Assembly: GCA_027623425.1 (NCBI GenBank)
Contig: JAQBTH010000005.1
Span: 1-46,087 of the forward strand
Length of the DNA: 46,087 nt
DNA from: a bacterium
Lineage (GTDB): Bacteria > Margulisbacteria > Marinamargulisbacteria > UBA817 > JAQBTH01
Reading direction: 5' to 3'
A model generated the notes under the pieces. The model worked only from the letters and a program-made list of their open reading frames with translations. It made no database searches and was not told the DNA's origin. The position numbers were made by a program, and so were the translations under genes. Of the stretch, positions 24,777 to 33,395 are shown piece by piece (the stretch's first letter is position 1; each line of letters starts with the position of its first letter).

Positions 24777-25076
24777 GATCCTACCTATTTTTCTTATTTC
24801 GAGAATTGTCCGTTATCCATCTTATCGATGGCAAAACTAATGAACTTTAGGATCTATTTCAATTAAATAAGAATCGCACTGGATTAACGCGTTCAAGGGC
24901 ATAACGCATCATACAAAATGTGGCTTTTGGATGCGATGCGCTGCTATTTCTAGCTAAAGGAGTGTAATCGCACTCGCCAAGTATCTGGCGAAGAAGACAC
25001 AAGAAACGCGGTATCACGTAGGGGACAGTATTCAACATACGGCCCCGAAGTGATAGGTGTTTTACTCGCCAAAAGC
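24777..25076. other. Intergenic region upstream of the motor operon
   Basis: No gene is visible in these 300 bases. They hold a short ribosome site (GTAGGATC) for the TPR gene, a possible weak promoter with TTGAAA as -35 and TAGTTT as -10 about 90 nt upstream, a small inverted repeat CCATC/GATGG (24817-24831), a hairpin CGCCA/TGGCG (24975-24990) and copy 3 of the hairpin repeat next to hemL. Confidence 0.6.
24981..25063. repeat. Hairpin repeat family, copy 3 (3' of hemL)
   Basis: GACACAAG (24996-25003) is followed by the stem TATCAC (25012-25017)/GTGATA (25050-25055), the inner pair GGGG (25021-25024)/CCCC (25043-25046) and the apical hairpin GTAT-TCAAC-ATAC (25028-25040). It is clearly homologous to the copy after trpG. 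A 9-bp direct repeat, ACTCGCCAA, flanks the unit at 24972-24980 and 25064-25072, as a target-site duplication would. Confidence 0.7.
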
Positions 25077-26357
25077 CTAGGGTTCAAGGGATAAGGAGAT
25101 TGCGCGAAGGGTCAACTCTAGAGTTTCTTCCGTATGCGCCAAACTCATAAAATTCGCCTCATACTGAGAGGGGGCCAAATACACGCCGTTTTCGAGCATT
25201 TTATGGTAAAAGATATTAAAGGAGTTAAAATCACAGTGGGTGACATCGGCTAAGTTTTGAGGAAGAGTGGGGGTAAAGAAGAGGCACCACATGGAACCGC
25301 ATTGCTGAACGCAAAGGGGGATATTTGTGACCTTAATAATGGCTTTTATACCTTCGACTAAATAAGTGGTGCTTTCAGTGACGCGCTTAAAGGCCTGGGA
25401 ATCGCTTAGTAACGATAAGGTGGTAATACCGGCTGCCATGGCAAGTGGATTGCCGGATAAGGTACCCGCTTGATACACGGAACCCTCGGGAGCGATATGG
25501 GCCATAAGCGTGGCTGATCCACCATAAGCAGCCACTGGCAAACCACCGCCAATAACCTTACCTAAACAGGTAATATCAGGCACAATATTAAACAGTTGCT
25601 GCGCGCCACCTTGGGCAACGCGAAACCCACACATGACTTCGTCAAAAATAAGAAGGGCACCGTGGCGATCACACAATTCACGTAATCCGGAAATATAAGA
25701 TGCATCCGGTACGATAAGCCCCATATTACCTGCCACAGGTTCAATAATAAGACCTGCTATATCGTCACCATGTTCGGCAAATACGGTACTCATTGCGGAC
25801 AAATCGTTATAGGGCACCACAATGGTTTTTGCGGCCACTTCTGGCAACACGCCAGCACTATTTGGCGTCCCTAACGTTTGAGCACCCGACCCTGCCGCCA
25901 CAAGCAACGAGTCTGATGCGCCGTGATAACACCCATCGCATTTCACTATCAAAGAACGCCCTGTCGCCCCGCGCGCCAAACGTACCGCCGCCATCGTGGC
26001 TTCCGTTCCCGAGTTCACAAAACGCACCTTCTCCATAGACGGATAAAAGGTGTTCACCAATTTAGCCAATTCCGTTTCCCGTGCAGTGGGCGCCCCAAAA
26101 GACGTGCCCTTTGCCGCCGCATCACACACGGCTTGCACCACCTTGGGGTGAGCATGACCCAAAAGCAACGGCCCCCAACTCAATACATAATCAATATACG
26201 CATCTCCATCTTCAGACAGCACAACTGCCCCTTCACCGGATTCAAAGAATATCGGTGTACCCCCCACGGATTTAAACGCCCTAACAGGGCTGTTTACGCC
26301 ACCAACCAGGTGATTATTTGCGTCGGAAAACAACTGTTTTGATTGATCAAAAGCCAT
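25077..26357 (-). CDS. hemL: Glutamate-1-semialdehyde 2,1-aminomutase
   Basis: HemL converts glutamate-1-semialdehyde to 5-aminolevulinate, the second step of the C5 heme route. The 426-residue PLP enzyme shows GGVNSPVRAFK, VNSGTEATMAA, FDEVMCGFR and the PLP lysine Lys267 in CLGKVIGGGLP. It follows hemB by 7 nt with a GGGAG ribosome site and closes the heme operon. Its stop is followed within a few bases by hairpin repeat copy 3, which may act as the 3' end of the transcript. Confidence 0.97.
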   Translation of the reverse strand: MAFDQSKQLFSDANNHLVGGVNSPVRAFKSVGGTPIFFESGEGAVVLSEDGDAYIDYVLSWGPLLLGHAHPKVVQAVCDAAAKGTSFGAPTARETELAKLVNTFYPSMEKVRFVNSGTEATMAAVRLARGATGRSLIVKCDGCYHGASDSLLVAAGSGAQTLGTPNSAGVLPEVAAKTIVVPYNDLSAMSTVFAEHGDDIAGLIIEPVAGNMGLIVPDASYISGLRELCDRHGALLIFDEVMCGFRVAQGGAQQLFNIVPDITCLGKVIGGGLPVAAYGGSATLMAHIAPEGSVYQAGTLSGNPLAMAAGITTLSLLSDSQAFKRVTESTTYLVEGIKAIIKVTNIPLCVQQCGSMWCLFFTPTLPQNLADVTHCDFNSFNIFYHKMLENGVYLAPSQYEANFMSLAHTEETLELTLRAISLSLEP

Positions 26358-26364
26358 ACCCTTT

Positions 26365-27324
26365 TTAAACTCCCTTTAGATAATGTTTAGCAAAATAGCT
26401 AATAATTTTATGTGCCCCAGCCCGTTTAATTGCAATTAACGATTCCTCTATAGCAGCCCGTTGGTCCACGACACCAGCAGACGCTGCCGCCATGATACTC
26501 GCATATTCGCCACTCACTTGGTATGCCACGACTGGCAAATCAGAAATGGTGGCAACATCGCGAATAATATCTAAATAATGCCCCGCCGGTTTTACCATTA
26601 ACATGTCCGTACCCTCCCCCATATCCAATTCGGCTTCACGCATTGCTTCGATACGTTGAGTCGGATTCATTTGATGGTGCCGCCTGTCGCCTTTAAAGTC
26701 GTCAGAGGAACCTGCCGCATCTCGAAATGGGCCGTACAAAGAAGAGGCGTATTTCACCGCATAAGAAAGAATCATGGTATTGGAATAATGAAACCGATCT
26801 AACGCAGTTCGAATGGCAAGAACCATGCCATCTAACATTCCCGAAGGCGCCACGATATCAACGCCTGCCTTTGCATAACTCACCGCAATGCGCCCCAAAA
26901 CATCCAAGGTGGCAAGCATATCAAATTCAGATTCTGAACGTAAAATGCCGCAATGGCCATGGGACGTGTATTCACACAAACAAAGATCTGCAATAACAAT
27001 TAGGTCAGGGTGTCGGGTTTTAACACGGGCAATCGCGCGTTGCACAATGCCATCATCTGCATAAGACGGCGTGCCTTCCGCATCCTTAGACGCCGGAATT
27101 CCAAATAAAATAACCGCAGGTATACCCAAGCTCACAATCTCATCGGTTTCGCGATCTAAACTGGCTAAATCCAATTGAGACATGCCCGGCAAACTGGCAA
27201 TTGGTTGAGGGGAATTGCAATCTTCACGCACAAAAATAGGCATAATAAAATCACGCGCTGCCAAATGGGTCTCTGCGAACCAATGTCGAATTGCAGCATT
27301 TTTTCGGTACCGTTGCATACTCAT
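26365..27324 (-). CDS. hemB: Delta-aminolevulinic acid dehydratase (porphobilinogen synthase)
   Basis: HemB condenses two 5-aminolevulinate molecules to porphobilinogen. In the 319-residue form the Schiff-base lysines are Lys191 (SYAVKYAS) and Lys245 (MVKPAGHYLD). Cys115, Cys117 and Cys125 in DLCLCEYTSHGHCG are the zinc ligands of the zinc-dependent class, unlike the Asp-rich magnesium class. The ATG at 27324 overlaps the preceding stop (TAATG); the frame to 27342 is upstream coding sequence. Confidence 0.97.
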   Translation of the reverse strand: MSMQRYRKNAAIRHWFAETHLAARDFIMPIFVREDCNSPQPIASLPGMSQLDLASLDRETDEIVSLGIPAVILFGIPASKDAEGTPSYADDGIVQRAIARVKTRHPDLIVIADLCLCEYTSHGHCGILRSESEFDMLATLDVLGRIAVSYAKAGVDIVAPSGMLDGMVLAIRTALDRFHYSNTMILSYAVKYASSLYGPFRDAAGSSDDFKGDRRHHQMNPTQRIEAMREAELDMGEGTDMLMVKPAGHYLDIIRDVATISDLPVVAYQVSGEYASIMAAASAGVVDQRAAIEESLIAIKRAGAHKIISYFAKHYLKGV

Positions 27325-28790
27325 TACTCCCGCATTATACAATAAATCAGAGCATCCACCGACGGCGAATTAGCCTCGACGATATGACCGCCAAAATACT
27401 CTGCAATGGTAGCTGATGTAACAGGGCCAAGCGAATAGGCGCGAATGGCTTGATTAGAGACCAAACCAGATTCAAAAAAATGACGTACTGTTGAGCTTGA
27501 TGTGAACACAATCTTATCCCCATCACGCAACACAAAATCACCCTCAGGAAGTGCTGGCATAACCGTGTCGTAAAGTCCCAACTCCGTCACACGCGCCCCA
27601 CGCGCCACCAACGCATCCGATAACGTGTCACGCGCTTTGGCAGAAGTAGGCAGTAACACATGGGTGCCCGTTAAATCGTGGGGCAGTTCATCCACGATAC
27701 CTTCTTGCACACTACGCCGTGCAACCACGTCGGCAACCACACCATGGTCGCGCAGAACAGAGGCTGTTTTAGGCCCAATTGCCACAACAGTCTTGCCTGC
27801 TAATACCCGTGCATCGCACCCATTACTAAATAAGGCATCCATACTTTGGGTCACGCCATTTGGGCTTGTAAACACGATCAAATCACTTTGCCCCACTAAG
27901 TCAGCATTAAAGCGTAATTTTGCCTCTAATACTGGCACAATTTCAATCATAGGCAATTGCACCACATCGGCCCCAAGTTCCCGTAAACGCGCCGCCAGTT
28001 CCCCACCCTGCGCGACCGTTCTTAGCACAATCACACGCTCTCCTGCCAAAGGCAGGCCGTTCCACCAATCATACCTTTCACTTAGTCGCGCCACCTCCCC
28101 CACTACCAAAATAGCCGGTGGCTCAACACCCTCACTATCTCGCAAGGCCACAATCGTGCCAAGGGTGCCCACAACGACTTTTTGTTGCGCTGTTGTGCCA
28201 CGGAAGATCAACGCCGCTGGCAAATCTGCCCCACGCCCCATCTCCATTAATTGGGATACTATTTTTTCTAAATGGGTAACTGCCATCACAAAAACAAGCG
28301 TATCAGCATCTGGTATAGCCAAATTCGCCTCGCCATTTCCAGTCCGCAGCGTACCTGTCACCACAGCAAAACTACGCGCCATATCCCGATGGGTCAAAGG
28401 AATGCCCGCATACGCTGGAACAGCAATCGTCGAGCTAATACCTGGCACAATTTCAAAAGGAATTTCCGCATCCGTAAGGCACTCAAGTTCTTCACCCAAT
28501 CGCCCAAACACACACGGATCACCACCCTTTAAGCGCACCACATACTTGCCCTGCTTGGCGTGTTGAACCATCGTCGCATTAATATCCTGTTGTTTCATAC
28601 TATGCTGCCCTTTGGCTTTACCCACACATAAAAGGATCGCTGTGGGGCACGAATACTGCAACACCGACGGATGCACCAAATAATCATACATAACCACATC
28701 AGCCCTGGATAAAGCGTCTCTGGTCTTTATTGTCAGTAAACCAGGATCACCCGGCCCGGCTCCCGCTAAAATAACTTTTCCAAAATTCAT
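27324..28790 (-). CDS. cobA-hemD: Fused uroporphyrinogen-III C-methyltransferase / uroporphyrinogen-III synthase
   Basis: One 488-residue chain carries two sequential activities. Residues 1-245 are the SAM uroporphyrinogen methyltransferase (GAGPGDPGLLT near the start, YVVRLKGGDPCVFGR, GIPLTHRD) that makes precorrin-2. Residues 250-488 are the weakly conserved synthase (GERVIVLR, VFTSPNGV, FTSSSTVRHF). The fusion serves siroheme, cobalamin or other branches from uroporphyrinogen III and is common in anaerobes and Firmicutes. Start and stop overlap both neighbours (ATGA with hemC, TAATG with hemB). Confidence 0.95.
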   Translation of the reverse strand: MNFGKVILAGAGPGDPGLLTIKTRDALSRADVVMYDYLVHPSVLQYSCPTAILLCVGKAKGQHSMKQQDINATMVQHAKQGKYVVRLKGGDPCVFGRLGEELECLTDAEIPFEIVPGISSTIAVPAYAGIPLTHRDMARSFAVVTGTLRTGNGEANLAIPDADTLVFVMAVTHLEKIVSQLMEMGRGADLPAALIFRGTTAQQKVVVGTLGTIVALRDSEGVEPPAILVVGEVARLSERYDWWNGLPLAGERVIVLRTVAQGGELAARLRELGADVVQLPMIEIVPVLEAKLRFNADLVGQSDLIVFTSPNGVTQSMDALFSNGCDARVLAGKTVVAIGPKTASVLRDHGVVADVVARRSVQEGIVDELPHDLTGTHVLLPTSAKARDTLSDALVARGARVTELGLYDTVMPALPEGDFVLRDGDKIVFTSSSTVRHFFESGLVSNQAIRAYSLGPVTSATIAEYFGGHIVEANSPSVDALIYCIMRE

Positions 28791-29698
28791 TCAGAATTCG
28801 CCTTCAGCCACCCGGTTATCACCCCACCGACGCGATTCAAAAAGGTATGAACCGGTTCATTGGCATAGGAACCAAATTCAAAATCCGCCTGACGGTCTAA
28901 ATCAGAGGTGGCAATAAACACGCTCGCAACTAATTGAGTCTTATCTTTACGTACATTTACACCGAGAGGCAACTGGCAATCAAACTCTAGTAAAGATAGC
29001 AATCCAAATTCAACCTGAGAAATAACCCACTGATCCGCATCACTAACAGCTTGGCAAATCTCAATAAGGTCATTTTGATCATGACGACATTGCAACGCAA
29101 TAACACCCTGACCCGGCGCAGGCACGAAGCGCGCCACATCCAACGGCACAACAACCTCATCGTCTATACCCAAACGCATAAGCCCTGCATAGCTAAGTAC
29201 AACACCTGCGTATCCATTTTCTTTCATTAATCGTATGCGCGTGGCCACATTTCCCCGAATGGGCTCCATTTCTAAATGTGGGTAATAACGACGAAACAAC
29301 GCATGACGGCGCAACGACCCCGTGGCAACAATAGCACCATCTGGCAACTCATCTAAGCTTTGGTACCCATTTAGCACCACCACATCTTGGTTCGATTCAG
29401 GGCTCAACACACCCGATAATATGAGCCGTTGATCCGGTCGGGATGTCATATCCTTAAACGAATGCACGGCGATATCAGCCTCATCATTTAAGAGTGCCTG
29501 TTCCACTTCTTTTACAAACACGCCTTTTCCGCCAATCACACTCATCGGAGATTCCTTATCACGGTCACCTTGCGTGCTTACTGGAACGATCTCTACGTCC
29601 ATGTCGGGGTACTGTATGGTTAGACGAGACTTAACAATTTCGGCCTGTTTCAGAGCTAGATCAGACCCACGTGTTCCTAAACGGATACAGCTGAGCAT
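28787..29698 (-). CDS. hemC: Hydroxymethylbilane synthase (porphobilinogen deaminase)
   Basis: HemC links four porphobilinogen units into hydroxymethylbilane. The 303-residue protein begins with the normal RLGTRGSDLALKQAE and has SFKDMTS, GSLRRHALF and RGNVATRI. The dipyrromethane cofactor cysteine is Cys241, in EFDCQLPLG; the residues before it differ from the usual GGCxxP. The start lies inside the end of hemA (22-bp overlap). Confidence 0.96.
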   Translation of the reverse strand: MLSCIRLGTRGSDLALKQAEIVKSRLTIQYPDMDVEIVPVSTQGDRDKESPMSVIGGKGVFVKEVEQALLNDEADIAVHSFKDMTSRPDQRLILSGVLSPESNQDVVVLNGYQSLDELPDGAIVATGSLRRHALFRRYYPHLEMEPIRGNVATRIRLMKENGYAGVVLSYAGLMRLGIDDEVVVPLDVARFVPAPGQGVIALQCRHDQNDLIEICQAVSDADQWVISQVEFGLLSLLEFDCQLPLGVNVRKDKTQLVASVFIATSDLDRQADFEFGSYANEPVHTFLNRVGGVITGWLKANSE

Positions 29699-30717
29699 GG
29701 TGTCACCATCCCACGACGGTGGTCATACCACTTGGTAAATTCTGCCAACTCAGATGAAATAATCTGTTGCACATCTGATAATCGTGTTCGACGTTCCGCA
29801 AGCGTTTTATCCGCCACAGACTTCAATTCAGTCATGGTAATTAATGTCACATTTGGAAGCAACCCGACGTCTTCACTTACATTTCGAGGCACACCCATAT
29901 CAACCACCGCCTTTAAACCTTGTACACCTGAAAAATGAGTGGCATATAAGATGGGGGATTCTGTTGCTGTTGCCACATAAATCACATCAAATTCATTCAA
30001 TCGCTGCCAAATGGTCTCATAGCCAACAACAGCAAGCCCATACTCTTCCGCTAAACTTTCCGCTTTAGCCAAGCTACGGTTAGAAATATACAATTCATGA
30101 TGCGCCAAGGCCTTTAATTTTTTAATCGCACGAATACTCATGGTACCAGCACCCACAATTAACATTTTCAATCCACGCAAATCGCCATAATGTTGAATCA
30201 ACGAATCAATAGCAATGGAACTTACCGAATAGGCACCATTTCCAATTCCCGTAATATCGCGCACATGTTTACCCACATAAATAGCCGATTGAAATAATTT
30301 ATTTAATTGAGACCCTGTTGAACCAAGTTTTTGTGAAACCGTATAGGCGGATTTTAATTGCCCTAAAATTTCATTTTCGCCAAACACCATCGATTGCACA
30401 CCTGAGGCAACCTCATATAAGTGACGAACTGCCGCATCGCAATGTTCTATATATGTAAATTGTTTTACAACAGTCTTATCCACACCAAAATAAGTGGATA
30501 TATGGCTCAACAACCACTCAACGCCAAAATCCACATCTTCAGTAGAAAAATAAAATTCACTTCGATTACACGTTGATAAAATAACCAGCTCTAAAACCGG
30601 CGAATGCTCAGGAATGGATCGCAAGAACCCTTCCACCTGGTGGGAGTTGAAATGAAACTTCTCTAAAATTTGCAAGGATGTGATTCTAAAATCCACACCA
30701 ATCAACGCGTTATGCAT
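29677..30717 (-). CDS. hemA: Glutamyl-tRNA reductase, short C-terminus
   Basis: HemA reduces glutamyl-tRNA to glutamate-1-semialdehyde, starting the C5 route. The catalytic Cys50 is in ILSTCNRSEFY, and the NADPH domain has LIVGAGTMSIRAIKKL. At 346 residues it is some 60-80 shorter than usual. The chain ends in the spinal helix (EFTKWYDHRRG), so most of the C-terminal dimerisation domain is absent, and hemC begins in that space. No frameshift is evident. A TAAAAT box ends 6 nt before the ATG, suggesting a leaderless start for the heme genes in addition to read-through from lptF/G, which ends 38 nt upstream. Confidence 0.93.
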   Translation of the reverse strand: MHNALIGVDFRITSLQILEKFHFNSHQVEGFLRSIPEHSPVLELVILSTCNRSEFYFSTEDVDFGVEWLLSHISTYFGVDKTVVKQFTYIEHCDAAVRHLYEVASGVQSMVFGENEILGQLKSAYTVSQKLGSTGSQLNKLFQSAIYVGKHVRDITGIGNGAYSVSSIAIDSLIQHYGDLRGLKMLIVGAGTMSIRAIKKLKALAHHELYISNRSLAKAESLAEEYGLAVVGYETIWQRLNEFDVIYVATATESPILYATHFSGVQGLKAVVDMGVPRNVSEDVGLLPNVTLITMTELKSVADKTLAERRTRLSDVQQIISSELAEFTKWYDHRRGMVTPCSAVSV

Positions 30718-30723
30718 GTGCCC

Positions 30724-30729
30724 ATTTTA
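30724..30729 (-). promoter_or_regulatory. -10 box of hemA, probably leaderless
   Basis: TAAAAT on the minus strand, preceded by TGGGC, ends 6 nt before the hemA ATG at 30717. No ribosome site fits in this gap and no strong -35 is seen. Confidence 0.4.
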
Positions 30730-30755
30730 GCCCAAATAAACTAAAAATAACACCC

Positions 30756-31844
30756 CTACTTCGAAGCAAATTGACGCAACACATACGCACCAGCCACGCC
30801 TGAAATAATATTTGGCAACCACGCCGCAACAATTGGCGGTAATACCTTAGCCAATCCAAGTGCCATACCAATAGAGTAAAGCAAGTAATAAATAATAATA
30901 ATGGCAAGACTAACACCAAACCCTACAGAAGATGTACTACGTTGTGGTCGCATGCCAAACGCCGCACCAACAAGTGAAAAAATAAAGCACGCAAACGGAA
31001 TAGCAAAACGCATATAATATTCCATTAAATCTTGAGTGGCATCACTGCCCGTACTCTGCTTAAAGGCGATGGCATTTTTGAGTTCATCTGCGGACATTTC
31101 TTGCGCTTCTTTATCTTGGTTAGACGCCATCAACAGGTTCACATTCAAATCAATAAATTCTTTTTCAAATTCAATGACCATCACTTTTTTTAAATCGTCC
31201 TTAAAAAAGCTATGCATAACCCCATTTCGAAATTCCCATCCACCAGCCAATTCCCAACGGCCCGAATCCGCACGGATAACACGATTCATCTGCCCATCTA
31301 AAAACTCAACCACCATCACATCGGTAAGCTCTTGCCCATCCAACTCGCGCACATTAATAATACGAGAGGGATACCCATTCGCATCATATTCAGTAACATT
31401 CGCATTTTGTTTGATTTTTATAGCCGTTTTTTTCAAACTCTCTCGCAGTTGTTCCGCATTATAATTTGCAATAGGAACCACGCGCTCATTAAACATAATA
31501 TTAAGAACACTCACTACCATACCGAGTAAAATAACAGGGGCCATAATCCGGTATAAACTTACACCAGATGCGCGCAACGCCACCATCTCCCCGTCGGAAT
31601 TAAACCGGCCAAAAACCAAAATGGCTGCCAATAACATGGACATTGGCAAGGTAAGGGAGATAATAGCCGGAACACGGTATAAAAATATTTGAAAGGCGGC
31701 CCCGACACCAATATTGTACTTAACAATGGTTTTAATGATAGGAAACAACACCGAGCTACCGGCAATAATACTGGTAAATGCAATAACCCCAAATACAAAA
31801 GGCAACAAGAGTTCCCTAATGATATACCGATCCAACAAAATCAT
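30756..31844 (-). CDS. lptF: LptF/LptG-family lipopolysaccharide export permease
   Basis: These inner-membrane proteins pair with LptB to extract LPS and send it to the outer membrane. The 362-residue product has membrane helices near both ends (about 10-35, 50-80, 98-120 and three after 275) around a periplasmic beta-jellyroll domain (about 130-265). The N-terminal DRYIIRELLLPFVFG is typical. Only one permease is present, so F versus G is not certain, or it may act as a homodimer. It overlaps lptB by 4 nt (ATGA), so the export unit is translated together. Confidence 0.88.
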   Translation of the reverse strand: MILLDRYIIRELLLPFVFGVIAFTSIIAGSSVLFPIIKTIVKYNIGVGAAFQIFLYRVPAIISLTLPMSMLLAAILVFGRFNSDGEMVALRASGVSLYRIMAPVILLGMVVSVLNIMFNERVVPIANYNAEQLRESLKKTAIKIKQNANVTEYDANGYPSRIINVRELDGQELTDVMVVEFLDGQMNRVIRADSGRWELAGGWEFRNGVMHSFFKDDLKKVMVIEFEKEFIDLNVNLLMASNQDKEAQEMSADELKNAIAFKQSTGSDATQDLMEYYMRFAIPFACFIFSLVGAAFGMRPQRSTSSVGFGVSLAIIIIYYLLYSIGMALGLAKVLPPIVAAWLPNIISGVAGAYVLRQFASK

Positions 31845-32563
31845 TTGAGCTTAAAGTCTTCGCCCAAATAAAACTTCTTGGCTATTGGATCCTCCGATAC
31901 ATCTTTCGAATTACCAGAAAGTAATATTTTTCCATTGTGCAAAATATATGCCCGATCTGTAATATTTAATGTTTCGCGCACATTGTGATCTGTAATAATC
32001 ACGCCTAGCCCCTTGTCTTTTAACTGACAAATGATGGTTTGAATTTCGGCAACCGCAATCGGGTCGATACCTGCAAAGGGTTCATCTAACAGAATAAACG
32101 ACGGATCCATAGCAAGCGTACGTGCAATTTCAACCCGTCGCTTCTCACCACCCGATAATTCAACACCACGGGCCTTTCTTAAATGAGTCAAACCCATTTC
32201 TTCAAGTAGCGCAACCAAACGCGACTCATAGGCAGACTTCGGAATATTTTTAACCACTTCCCATAAAATCACAATATTCTCTTCAACTGTTAGTTTTTTA
32301 AATATGGATTGTTCCTGTGGCAAGTACCCCAAGCCCGCTCTCGCACGTTTGTACATGGGCATATTGGTAACATCTTGATTATCTAAAAAGACCTGCCCAC
32401 CATCTGGACGCACCAACCCAACAATCATATAGAAGCTAGTGGTTTTCCCCGCGCCATTTGGGCCCAAAAGCCCCACAATTTCGCCACGTTCAATGCCAAA
32501 AGACACCTCATCAACAACGCGACGAGTACCATGAGATTTAATGAGATTTTTTGCTTCAATCAT
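31841..32563 (-). CDS. lptB: LPS export ABC transporter ATP-binding protein
   Basis: LptB is the ATPase that powers LPS extraction. The 240-residue protein has Walker A GPNGAGKTT (34-42), a Q-loop LPQEQSIFKKLTVEENI that is characteristic of LptB, the signature LSGGEKRRVEIAR and Walker B ILLDEPFAGIDP. Together with the permease gene it is the strongest sign in the window of an outer membrane with LPS-like lipid. Confidence 0.95.
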   Translation of the reverse strand: MIEAKNLIKSHGTRRVVDEVSFGIERGEIVGLLGPNGAGKTTSFYMIVGLVRPDGGQVFLDNQDVTNMPMYKRARAGLGYLPQEQSIFKKLTVEENIVILWEVVKNIPKSAYESRLVALLEEMGLTHLRKARGVELSGGEKRRVEIARTLAMDPSFILLDEPFAGIDPIAVAEIQTIICQLKDKGLGVIITDHNVRETLNITDRAYILHNGKILLSGNSKDVSEDPIAKKFYLGEDFKLK

Positions 32564-32589
32564 TTACGAACACCTACACCCTTATCATA

Positions 32590-33387
32590 CTATATCTTAA
32601 CCATCTTACGTATGGGCAGTATCCGTGTTGTGCGATTCGATGTTAGATCAACCGTGATCGATACCGCACAAAGCTCAACTTCGCTCGAATAGTCAGGCGT
32701 TTCAAATCGCACGGGCATTTGGTCTAAAAACTTTTGAATAATAGGCTCTTTTACCATGCCTAAAATCGTATTCGTTGCCCCTACCATGCCAATATCAGTC
32801 ATATAGGCGGTGCCTTTTGGTAACAAACGCGCATCGGATGTTTGAACATGAGTATGCGTGCCTAACACTGCCGACACCTTACCATCCAAAAAATAACCGA
32901 TTGCAGACTTCTCAGAGGTTGCCTCAGCGTGAAAATCCACGATAATAACATCGGACTGCTCACGAATGGCTGGCAACTCTGCATTCAACACACTAAACGG
33001 GCAATCACAAGGATTCATAAACACACGCCCGATCGCATTTACAACCGCCACGCGCACATTCTCAGAGTCAAAAAACCGAACCCCAACACCCGGCTGACCT
33101 TTCGGGTAGTTTATGGGGCGAACAAACCGATCCAATCGATCGATATCATATATAAATTCGCGCTTGTCATACACATGATTACCAGAAGTCATCGCATCCA
33201 CACCCAACGATAAAAAATCGTCATAGATACGCTTTGTAATACCAAAACCCGCAGCGGAATTTTCCACATTTACAATAGTAAAATCGCTCTCGTACTCCGA
33301 CTTAAGCGATTCAAATTCTTGGTGAACGGCCTCCCTCCCAGGCCGTCCCACCACATCACCAATAATTAAAACATTAAATGTCGACAC
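32590..33387 (-). CDS. ymdB: Metallophosphoesterase YmdB (TIGR00282), cyclic nucleotide phosphodiesterase
   Basis: YmdB-type enzymes hydrolyse 2',3'-cyclic nucleotides and affect RNA turnover and multicellular behaviour in Bacillus. The 265-residue protein shows the metal motifs IIGDVVGRPGR, VNVENSAAGFG, TSGNHVYDKRE, VDFHAEATSEK and GTHTHVQTSD. Translation begins at a GTG with an AGGAAG site. It sits 8 nt after rny, the same pairing as in Firmicutes, where both act on RNA decay. Confidence 0.94.
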   Translation of the reverse strand: MSTFNVLIIGDVVGRPGREAVHQEFESLKSEYESDFTIVNVENSAAGFGITKRIYDDFLSLGVDAMTSGNHVYDKREFIYDIDRLDRFVRPINYPKGQPGVGVRFFDSENVRVAVVNAIGRVFMNPCDCPFSVLNAELPAIREQSDVIIVDFHAEATSEKSAIGYFLDGKVSAVLGTHTHVQTSDARLLPKGTAYMTDIGMVGATNTILGMVKEPIIQKFLDQMPVRFETPDYSSEVELCAVSITVDLTSNRTTRILPIRKMVKI

Positions 33388-33395
33388 AAAGCTTC

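Noticed and set aside
24981-25063. Integron attC sites as an explanation for the hairpin repeats
   Set aside because: The conserved attC core sites (GTTRRRY and RYYYAAC) are not present at the ends, no integrase is in the window, and the adjacent genes are ordinary chromosomal genes rather than cassettes.
27625-28566. A 313-codon plus-strand open frame opposite cobA-hemD
   Set aside because: It is the antisense shadow of a well-conserved fused enzyme, has no ribosome site, and its translation is low-complexity Ser/Thr/Arg-rich sequence unlike any family.
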